Shown piece by piece: positions 6,934 to 12,202 of a stretch of DNA of 12,202 bases (position 1 is the stretch's first letter; each line of letters begins with the position of its first letter). The translations under genes were made by a program, and so were the position numbers. The DNA is from Dehalococcoidia bacterium (GTDB taxonomy: Bacteria; Chloroflexota; Dehalococcoidia; UBA2979), in the NCBI GenBank assembly GCA_018700215.1, contig JABIST010000452.1:1-12202 (forward strand), given 5' to 3'. The notes under the pieces were generated by a model. It made no database searches. It had not been told where the DNA came from and saw only the letters and a list, made by a program, of their open reading frames with translations.

Positions 6934-8129
6934 CCCCGCTCCACGCCTCCTGGCTCGTCGCCCTCCGCGAGATCAACGAACGCGCCCGCACCCGCACCTT
7001 CGCCATCTCCACCGGCCTCATCGTCCTGCTCTCCGCCTCCGGCGTCCTCGCTGGCGCTCTCCTCCCCGACTTCTTCGAGGACGATCCACCCCTCATCGCC
7101 GTCGTCGAATCAGACCTGCCCCCCGGCCTCGCCACCCTCCTCGAAGACGGCTCCCTCGGCGCCACTGCCGACATCCACCGCGTCCCGTCCACCGAGGAAG
7201 CCCAGCGCCTCGTCCAGGACGGCACCGCCGACGCCGCCATCTACGCCGGCCCCACCATCGCCTTCCGGAACGAAACCTCCAGCAGCACCTTCAACCTGAT
7301 CACTCAGGCGTACCGCCTCGCTGCCCTCCCCGCCGTCCTCGACCAGCTCGACCTCACCCTCGAGCAAGCCCTCCCCCTCATCTCCCCGGACCCCGTGCCC
7401 GTCACTCTCCTCGACCCGCCCGACACCCCGGAGCCCGACGACGCCCAATCCGGCATCGCCACCATCTCCGTCGTCGCGGTCCTCATGACGCTCACCATCT
7501 ACGGCGTCTGGATCCTCAACGGCGTTATCGAAGAGAAGACCAGCCGCGTCGTCGAGGTCCTCATGGGCGCCATCCGCCCCTGGCAGCTCCTCCTCGGCAA
7601 AGTCTGCGGCATCCTCGCGCTCGCCCTCGCCCAGATCGCCGCCGCCGCCGGCACCGCCACCCTCCTCCTCGTCCTCGTGCGAGACGCCGATCTCCCCGAC
7701 GTCACCGGCGAGGTGGCCGCCTTCGCCATCGTCTACGCCGTCCTCGGCCTGCTGCTCTACAGCTTCGTCTACGCCGCCGCCGGAGCCACCGTCTCCCGAC
7801 AGGAGGAGGCACAGTCCGTCACCATGCCCATCACCTTCACCCTGCTCGGCGTCTACATGCTGTCGCTGATCGTCGTCATCCAGAACCCGGACAGCACCGT
7901 CGCCCGCGTCGTCTCCATCATCCCCTTCTCATCGCCGCTCACGATGACCCCACGCATCGCCGTCAGCGATCCACCCCTCTGGGAAATCGCCCTCTCCCTC
8001 ACCCTCCTCCTCATCACCATCCCGCTCGTCATCCGCCTCGCCGGCCGCATCTACACCGGCGCCATCCTCCGAACCGGCCCCCGCATCGGCATCCGCGACG
8101 CATGGCGCTCAGCCCGCGAAACCAACTAG
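6930..8129 (+). CDS. ABC-2 family permease, NatB/YhaP-like
   Basis: The 399-residue product starts at the ATG overlapping the ATPase stop. It has one N-terminal membrane segment (about 24-44), then a large extracytoplasmic domain (about 45-175). A C-terminal bundle of about five membrane helices follows (roughly 176-198, 225-250, 262-285, 300-318, 350-370). The loop after the second helix holds EEKTSRVVEVLMGAIRPWQL (201-220), with GK soon after. This is the characteristic coupling segment of the NatB/YhaP (ABC2_membrane_3) family that contacts the ATPase. One ATPase and one permease gene suggest a symmetric exporter with two copies of each. A longer frame reading back to 6726 lies inside the ATPase gene and is not used. 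Confidence 0.92.
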   Translation: MTPLHASWLVALREINERARTRTFAISTGLIVLLSASGVLAGALLPDFFEDDPPLIAVVESDLPPGLATLLEDGSLGATADIHRVPSTEEAQRLVQDGTADAAIYAGPTIAFRNETSSSTFNLITQAYRLAALPAVLDQLDLTLEQALPLISPDPVPVTLLDPPDTPEPDDAQSGIATISVVAVLMTLTIYGVWILNGVIEEKTSRVVEVLMGAIRPWQLLLGKVCGILALALAQIAAAAGTATLLLVLVRDADLPDVTGEVAAFAIVYAVLGLLLYSFVYAAAGATVSRQEEAQSVTMPITFTLLGVYMLSLIVVIQNPDSTVARVVSIIPFSSPLTMTPRIAVSDPPLWEIALSLTLLLITIPLVIRLAGRIYTGAILRTGPRIGIRDAWRSARETN

Positions 8130-8225
8130 CAGCCTGCCGAGGACCCAGCTCCCGAGCGCATCCGAACCCACCCCTCGATCGCGAAACGAACCCCCCGAGG
8201 CGCACACCTACGCGAGGCAAACAGC

Positions 8226-8254
8226 CGCGAAGCGCGACGAACCCCCGAAGGGGG
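8226..8254. terminator. Tandem hairpins between convergent ABC operon and cobO
   Basis: CGCG-AAG-CGCG (8226-8236) and CCCCC-GAA-GGGGG (8242-8254) are perfect short inverted repeats. The second abuts the cobO stop. Read leftward it becomes CCCCCTTCGGGGG, able to fold as a four-pair stem with a stable UUCG tetraloop. There is no real U-tract on either side, so if it ends transcription it is not a classic intrinsic terminator. The convergent placement suggests it could serve both transcripts. Confidence 0.4.
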
Positions 8255-8863
8255 CTAGAACTCGATGCCGGGTTGGGCGTTGATGCCCTGATCTTCGAAC
8301 GGGTGCTTCACCAGCCGCATCTCTGTCACCAGATCCGCGTACTCCACCAACTCCTCCGGCGCGTCCCGACCCGTAATCACCAGGTGCAGGCTGTCCGGCT
8401 TGTGCTCGCGAAGCCAGCTCACGACCTCGCTCGTCTCCAGCCAGCCGTACGCCATCGGGTACGTGAACTCATCCAGGATCAGCAGCTCGTACTGCTCCGC
8501 CTCAATCCGCTGCTGCGCCAGCGCCCAGCCATCTCGCGCCATCTGCGCCGTCTTCTCCATGTCCTTGCTCGTCCACGTCCACCCGTCCCCCGTCCCCTCG
8601 ATCTCAATCCCCATCTCCCGAGCAGCCCGAATCTCCCCGTAGTTCGCCGTATCCGGCTTCAGGAACTGCAACACGCCCACCCGCATCCCCCGACCCCGCG
8701 CTCGAAACGCCATCCCGAACGCCGCCGTCGACTTCCCCTTGCCGTCGCCCGTGTTCACGATCACCAGCCCCTTGCGACGTTTCGCCGCGCGCACCTCCTT
8801 CCGGTACGCCTCGCTCTCCACGCCCTCATCCGAGTCAGTCTGCTGCTCTGCTTCGCTCATCAT
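8255..8863 (-). CDS. cobO: Corrinoid adenosyltransferase, CobO/BtuR/CobA type
   Basis: This 202-residue protein matches the BtuR/CobO/CobA family end to end. It has the P-loop GDGKGKST (39-46), GDGWTWTSKD, Walker B-like LLILDEFTYPMAYGWLE and HLVITGRDAPEELVEYADLV. The ending VKHPFEDQGINAQPGIEF is close to the family's VKH..(A/G)..AQ.GI(D/E)(Y/F) ending. It adenosylates cob(I)yrinic acid a,c-diamide or salvaged corrinoids with ATP in the cytoplasm. An N-terminal acidic/basic extension of about 30 residues precedes the core. No other cobalamin biosynthesis gene is adjacent, so salvage or a scattered pathway is likely. Two ATG codons stand in tandem; a promoter-like TAGGTT is placed so that the second (8860) could be a leaderless start. 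There is no room upstream for a cobalamin riboswitch. Confidence 0.94.
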   Translation of the reverse strand: MMSEAEQQTDSDEGVESEAYRKEVRAAKRRKGLVIVNTGDGKGKSTAAFGMAFRARGRGMRVGVLQFLKPDTANYGEIRAAREMGIEIEGTGDGWTWTSKDMEKTAQMARDGWALAQQRIEAEQYELLILDEFTYPMAYGWLETSEVVSWLREHKPDSLHLVITGRDAPEELVEYADLVTEMRLVKHPFEDQGINAQPGIEF

Positions 8864-8866
8864 CCG

Positions 8867-8894
8867 AACCTATCACCGCTTCCCGCTTGTCCAA
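8867..8894 (-). promoter_or_regulatory. Candidate cobO promoter with extended -10
   Basis: On the minus strand TTGGAC (8889-8894), a 16-base spacer and TAGGTT (8867-8872) form a -35/-10 pair, with TG one base before the -10. TAGGTT is six bases before the second ATG (8858-8860), which fits a leaderless transcript. The -35 lies in the inverted repeat CTTGTCCAAG (8886-8895). On the other strand that repeat supplies TTGTCC toward purK. Confidence 0.4.
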
Positions 8895-8922
8895 GCACCG
8901 ACGAACGCGCGAGACTGCCTCA

Positions 8923-10068
8923 ATGACCTCCACACCCACCGTCGGCATCGTCGGCGCCGGACAGCTCGCCCGCATGATGATCGAGGCCGCCACACCCCTC
9001 GATATCCCCATCCGCCTCCTCGCCGCCAGCCCAACCGATGGCGCCGCACGCATCTGGCCGCACGTCGACATCGGTCTCCCCAAGTCCACCGAAGACCTCC
9101 ACCGCTTCGCTCAAACCTGCGACGTCATCACCTTCGACCACGAACTCGTGAACCTCGATGCGATCCGCGAACTCGAGGCCGCCGGCAAACTCGTCTACCC
9201 CTCGTCCAACTCCCTCCTCCACGCCCAGGACAAACTCCACCAGCGCACCGCCTTCGAAGCGCTCGGCCTCCCCATCCCGCCCTATCGCGCAGTCGTCACC
9301 ACCGAGGACATCACGGCCTTCGCCGCCGACCACGGCTGGCCCGTCGTCGCCAAAGCCCAGCGCGATGGCTACGACGGTCGCGGCGTCTGGGTGCTCGACG
9401 GCCCCGACGACGCAGCCCAGCTCACCGCCGATGCCGCGACGAACGGTGTCAAACTGCTCGCCGAGCGTTTCGTCCCCATCCAACAAGAACTCGCCGGCCT
9501 CATCGCCCGCCGCCCCGGCGGCGAATTCGTCACCTACCCCATCGTCGAAACCGTCCAGCGCAACGGCATCTGCCACGAAGTGCTCGTCCCTGCTCCCGTC
9601 TCCGAACCAATCCGCCGCCGCGCCGAAGAACTCACCGTCGCCGTCGCCGAAGCAACCGGCGTCGTCGGCATCATGGCGCTCGAACTCTTCCTCGCGGATG
9701 GCGAGCTGCTGATCAACGAAATCGCCACCCGCCCCCACAACTCCGGTCACTTCAGCATCGAAGCCACCGCCACCTCCCAATTCGAAAACCACCTCCGCGC
9801 CGTCATCGATTGGCCACTCGGTTCCACTCGGCTCCGCAGTCCAGCCGCTGTGATGGCCAATCTCCTCGGCCGCGGACAGAATGATGTGTCCCCCGGTGTG
9901 CGAAGCGCATTGACCGCCGATGATTCAGAGGTACACATTCACCTCTACGGGAAAGAATCACGTGATGGCCGCAAGATCGGCCACGTCACCGCCCTCGGTG
10001 ACGACCTCGATCAGACCCGCCGGCGCGCCACGAAGGCCGCCGAGGAATTGATGGTCACGACCGCGTAA
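8923..10068 (+). CDS. purK: N5-carboxyaminoimidazole ribonucleotide synthase (PurK)
   Basis: The 381-residue protein from ATG 8923 is a full-length PurK. It begins TVGIVGAGQLARMM, the Rossmann-like N-terminal motif close to the family's GGGQLxxM. It then shows ATP-grasp features: the adenine region VVAKAQRDGYDGRGVWVL, the glycine-rich turn, LELFLADGELLINEIATRPH with metal-binding Glu and Asn, and NSGHFSIEA. The C terminus HLYGKESRDGRKIGHVTALG is typical. It carboxylates AIR with ATP and bicarbonate to N5-CAIR in de novo purine synthesis. A TTG start at 8887 would add 12 residues unlike the family, so ATG 8923 is preferred although its ribosome site is weak. purE follows 23 bp downstream. Confidence 0.96.
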   Translation: MTSTPTVGIVGAGQLARMMIEAATPLDIPIRLLAASPTDGAARIWPHVDIGLPKSTEDLHRFAQTCDVITFDHELVNLDAIRELEAAGKLVYPSSNSLLHAQDKLHQRTAFEALGLPIPPYRAVVTTEDITAFAADHGWPVVAKAQRDGYDGRGVWVLDGPDDAAQLTADAATNGVKLLAERFVPIQQELAGLIARRPGGEFVTYPIVETVQRNGICHEVLVPAPVSEPIRRRAEELTVAVAEATGVVGIMALELFLADGELLINEIATRPHNSGHFSIEATATSQFENHLRAVIDWPLGSTRLRSPAAVMANLLGRGQNDVSPGVRSALTADDSEVHIHLYGKESRDGRKIGHVTALGDDLDQTRRRATKAAEELMVTTA

Positions 10069-10076
10069 ACGGTCGT
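10057..10076. repeat. Perfect inverted repeat spanning the purK stop codon
   Basis: ACGACCG (10057-10063) and CGGTCGT (10070-10076) pair perfectly around a six-base loop that contains the purK TAA. The stem ends just before the purE ribosome site at 10079-10083. It has no U-tract, so a processing, stability or translation role is likelier than termination. Confidence 0.45.
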
Positions 10077-10078
10077 CG

Positions 10079-10083
10079 AAGGG
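10079..10083 (+). promoter_or_regulatory. Shine-Dalgarno of purE
   Basis: AAGGG stands eight bases before the purE ATG at 10092. It supports that start and independent loading on the purKE message. Confidence 0.6.
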
Positions 10084-10091
10084 AATCGACA

Positions 10092-10619
10092 ATGACCACC
10101 GAAGTACACGCACAAATCGGCATCGTCATGGGCAGCGACTCAGACCTCGAGGTCATGCGCGACGCCGCCACCGTCCTCGATGAGTTCAAGATCCCCTACG
10201 AAGTCCGCGTCGTCTCCGCGCACCGCACCCCGCAAGCAATGCTCGTCTACGCCGAACGCGCCGTGGAGCGAGGGCTCAAGGTCATCATCGCCGGCGCTGG
10301 TGGCGCCGCCCACCTCCCGGGCATGCTCGCCTCCGCCACCACCCTCCCCGTCATCGGCGTCCCCGTCCCACTCAAGCACTTCGATGGTCTGGACTCGCTC
10401 CTCTCCATGGTCCAGATGCCCTCAGGCGTCCCCGTCGCCACCGTCGCCATCGGTAATGCCCGCAATGCCGGCCTGCTCGCCATCCGCATGCTCGCCGTCA
10501 CCGACGACAAGCTGCGCGTCCTCATGGAAGAGTTCCAGGAGCAGCTCCGCCAGATGGTCACCGAAAAGGACACGCGCGTCAGCGCCGAATTCGAACTCGC
10601 CAAACACTTCAGCCACTGA
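10092..10619 (+). CDS. purE: N5-carboxyaminoimidazole ribonucleotide mutase (PurE, class I)
   Basis: The 175-residue protein carries all class I PurE signatures: IVMGSDSDLEVM (11-22), VVSAHRTP with catalytic His44, the glycine-rich AGAGGAAHLPGM, and QMPSGVPVATVAIGNARNAG. It converts N5-CAIR to CAIR, the step after PurK, and the presence of PurK confirms the two-step bacterial route. The order purK-purE is the reverse of E. coli. The C-terminal helix extends to a final AKHFSH, within normal length. Its 3' end overlaps the convergent DUF393 gene by 11 bp. Confidence 0.97.
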   Translation: MTTEVHAQIGIVMGSDSDLEVMRDAATVLDEFKIPYEVRVVSAHRTPQAMLVYAERAVERGLKVIIAGAGGAAHLPGMLASATTLPVIGVPVPLKHFDGLDSLLSMVQMPSGVPVATVAIGNARNAGLLAIRMLAVTDDKLRVLMEEFQEQLRQMVTEKDTRVSAEFELAKHFSH

Positions 10620-11103
10620 GCCACCGCGAGATCCGCTCGCGCTGCCACACCACCAGCCGGTAGCCGATCTCGCGCAGCCCGCGCAGCACCGGCCGGTCCA
10701 GCAGCGCCGCCACCTGCCCGCCCGGCAACAGCCGAGCCGCCTGCGTCACACTCTCTCCGCCGTGATACTCCACCCCCTCCGCGCTGACGAAGTGCGCACT
10801 CGCCCACAGTGCACTCTCGCTCAACCCCTCCAGCACACCATCGAGCGGTAACTCCGAGAATCCCACCAACTCCAACTCCTCGGTCGCCCCACGCGCCACA
10901 AACTTCGCCACCCGACTGCACAGCCCGCAATCGTCGTCATACACCAACAGCGCCCGGCCCGGCGTGTTCTCCGAACGCGCATCCCCAACACGCGGCGCTA
11001 CCCGCGACCGCGTCGATGCCCGCCCCAACACTCGCGCTGCGACCTCCAGCCCGGCACAACTCGCGATGATCACGACACTCCAGCCCAACAGCCGCTTCAC
11101 CAT
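10609..11103 (-). CDS. DCC-family (DUF393) thiol-redox-like protein with N-terminal membrane segment
   Basis: From ATG 11103 the product has 164 residues. A hydrophobic stretch (about 5-25) precedes a linker of about 20 residues and then a DUF393 domain starting LLVYDDDCGLCSRVAKFV. Its C59-G-L-C62 pair matches the CxxC that gives the DCC family its proposed thiol-disulfide role. SAEGVEYHGGESVTQAARLL and the Arg/Trp-rich tail complete the domain. Most DUF393 proteins I know of begin directly with the domain, so a membrane anchor is a variation; it would place the CxxC next to the membrane. GGGGAG eight bases upstream supports this start. A longer reading to 11361 would run antisense to the MFS gene and is rejected. 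The biochemical role is unproven for the family. Confidence 0.82.
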   Translation of the reverse strand: MVKRLLGWSVVIIASCAGLEVAARVLGRASTRSRVAPRVGDARSENTPGRALLVYDDDCGLCSRVAKFVARGATEELELVGFSELPLDGVLEGLSESALWASAHFVSAEGVEYHGGESVTQAARLLPGGQVAALLDRPVLRGLREIGYRLVVWQRERISRWLSG

Positions 11104-11111
11104 TACACTTG

Positions 11112-11117
11112 CTCCCC
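11112..11117 (-). promoter_or_regulatory. Shine-Dalgarno of the DUF393 gene
   Basis: GGGGAG on the minus strand is eight bases before ATG 11103. It decides between this start and longer in-frame options. Confidence 0.6.
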
Positions 11118-11123
11118 GCACCC

Positions 11124-11129
11124 GAAGGG
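11124..11129 (+). promoter_or_regulatory. Shine-Dalgarno of the second MFS gene
   Basis: GAAGGG lies seven bases before GTG 11137. It supports a GTG start for the MFS gene, which has no ATG near its natural N terminus. Confidence 0.6.
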
Positions 11130-11136
11130 CTCGCCC

Positions 11137-12202
11137 GTGTCCGTCTCCTCGCAGCCGCGTCTCTGGACACGGCCATACGCGCTCACGCTGCTCTCCACGC
11201 TGTCCTTCTTCGGTAGCTTCTTCTACCTCATCTCCGTCCTGCCCAAGTATGTCGACGAAATCGGCGGCTCGCCGCTCCAGATCGGCCTCGTCGTCAGCGC
11301 CTTCGCCATCGTCCCCCTGCTCACACGACCGTTCGTCGGCCGCTTCGCCGATCGAGGACACCGCGTCCGAATGATGCAGATCGGCGTCGCCTCACTCGTC
11401 GCCTCACTCGCACTGATGAGCATTTCGGAGGACATCTGGTCCCTCTTCGCCCTCCGCGTCGCCCAGGGCATCGGCATGGCCATGTACCCCACCGCCGCCG
11501 GCTCCATGGTCGCCGAGCTAGTTCCCGTTCCCCGCCGCGGCGAGGGCGTCGGCTACTTCGGCATGGCCTCCAGCGCCGCGCAAATGATCTTCCCTGCACT
11601 CGGAGTCTGGATGCTCGGGCACTGGGGGTTCGATTTCGTCTTCCTCGTCGCCGCCGCCACCTCCGCCTTCACTCTCCTCGTCGTCTCCACTTTCCACGAG
11701 CCAACCCCCGTCGTCCCCGTCGATAAGACTGCGCCCCACGGCCAACTGCTCCCCCGCGCCACCATCTTCCCCATGGCTGTCTTCATGACCGTCACCTTCG
11801 CCATCGGCGCCGCCACTAGCTTCCTCCCACTGCTCAGCGACGAACGCGATTTCGGAAACGTCGGCATGTACTTCTTCTTCATCGGAGGCGTTGCCGTCGT
11901 CGGACGCCCCATCGCCGGGCGCATCTCGGACCGCTACGGCCGAGCCGTGATCATGGCGCCCGCGCTACTCGCCGCCGTCGCTGGCATGATCGTCCTCGCC
12001 CTCGCGCAAACCACCGAGCTGATGCTGCTCTCCGGCGCACTCGGCGGCGTCGGCCTCGCCGGCACCCACACCGGCGCCTTCGCGCTCTCCCTCGATCGCG
12101 TGCGCGACAACCAGCGAGGCAGCGCCACCGCGATCTTCCAGTGGGCATGGGACATCGGTGGCATCGCCAGCGGCCCCGCACTCGGCCTCGTCGCATCCGA
12201 GA
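11137..12202 (+). CDS. MFS transporter, MFS_1 family, truncated by window end
   Basis: 355 codons are visible from GTG 11137 with no stop before the edge. The N terminus has LWTRPYALTLLSTLSFFGSF, then the first extracytoplasmic loop VLPKYVDEIGGSPLQIGLV. This pattern is common in drug-type MFS_1 exporters. Motif A, RPFVGRFADRGHRVRM, follows helix 2 and is echoed by RPIAGRISDRYGRAVIM in the second half. RVAQGIGMAMYPTAAGSMVAEL marks helix 4-5. About ten membrane segments are seen, so only the last one or two are missing. It is only distantly like the leftward MFS gene and belongs to another subfamily. Substrate unknown. It is divergent from the DUF393 gene with 33 bp between start codons. Confidence 0.88.
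   Translation, partial: MSVSSQPRLWTRPYALTLLSTLSFFGSFFYLISVLPKYVDEIGGSPLQIGLVVSAFAIVPLLTRPFVGRFADRGHRVRMMQIGVASLVASLALMSISEDIWSLFALRVAQGIGMAMYPTAAGSMVAELVPVPRRGEGVGYFGMASSAAQMIFPALGVWMLGHWGFDFVFLVAAATSAFTLLVVSTFHEPTPVVPVDKTAPHGQLLPRATIFPMAVFMTVTFAIGAATSFLPLLSDERDFGNVGMYFFFIGGVAVVGRPIAGRISDRYGRAVIMAPALLAAVAGMIVLALAQTTELMLLSGALGGVGLAGTHTGAFALSLDRVRDNQRGSATAIFQWAWDIGGIASGPALGLVASE

Noticed and set aside
8887..8922. TTG start for purK
   Set aside because: It would add residues unlike any PurK N terminus and uses the candidate promoter region.
8864..8922. Cobalamin riboswitch before cobO
   Set aside because: Only 59 bp separate cobO and purK, too short for the element, and no B12-box-like sequence is seen.
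6056..8926. Very long rightward open frame (over 950 codons) across the ABC operon and into cobO
   Set aside because: Composition is Pro/Ser/Arg-rich without domains, and it is out of frame with the ATPase and permease, which have complete family motifs.
11104..11361. N-terminal extension of the DUF393 gene to 11361
   Set aside because: The extension is acidic low complexity, antisense to the start of the MFS gene, and a strong ribosome site supports 11103.
1..12202. Frequent CCGAGG/CCTCGG hexamer as a possible chi-like or polar motif
   Set aside because: Its orientation follows the coding strand (mostly CTC-GG at Leu-Gly and TCG-G at Ser codons), so codon usage explains it.
1..12202. Mobile elements, tRNAs, CRISPR arrays
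   Set aside because: No transposase or integrase motifs, terminal repeats, cloverleaf-like sequences or spaced repeats were found.

Overview
The window is dense, GC-rich bacterial chromosome with short intergenic gaps and no RNA genes, insertion sequences or CRISPR. Gene content (class I PurE, PurK, a PrrA/PrrB-like two-component pair, corrinoid adenosyltransferases) fits a free-living high-GC bacterium. Chloroflexota or Actinobacteriota are my best guesses, but the sequence does not settle it. The + strand is strongly C-rich over G throughout, whichever strand is coding, so rightward genes use C-ending codons and leftward genes G-ending ones.

Layout. (1) At 2-142 is the 3' end of a PduO-type cobalamin adenosyltransferase gene (+). 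(2) From 5830 down to 139 run six leftward genes: an exported His/Gly/Arg-rich protein, an OmpR-family response regulator, its sensor kinase, a glycerophosphodiester phosphodiesterase, an MFS exporter and a chloramphenicol-phosphotransferase-like kinase. The first three are tightly spaced (17-bp gap, then a 4-bp overlap), as are the last two (3-bp gap). The phosphodiesterase sits between with 78- and 96-bp gaps. (3) The 188-bp divergent region 5831-6018 carries phased direct repeats. (4) An ABC-2 exporter operon (6019-8129, +) follows. (5) A CobO/BtuR adenosyltransferase (8255-8863, -) converges on it. (6) purK-purE (8923-10619, +) make CAIR in purine synthesis. (7) A DCC/DUF393 thiol-redox-like protein (10609-11103, -) is divergent from a second MFS transporter (11137 to the window end, +, partial).

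How the genes may work together. The exported protein, regulator and kinase resemble extracytoplasmic sensing modules in which a small secreted protein accompanies a two-component pair (CpxP-CpxRA and ZraP-ZraSR are analogies only). The repeat array lies between this operon and the ABC-2 exporter, so the regulator may control both its own genes and the exporter. The MFS plus phosphotransferase pair looks like an export-and-inactivate cassette. Two unrelated corrinoid adenosyltransferases within 9 kb point to active B12 use or assimilation.
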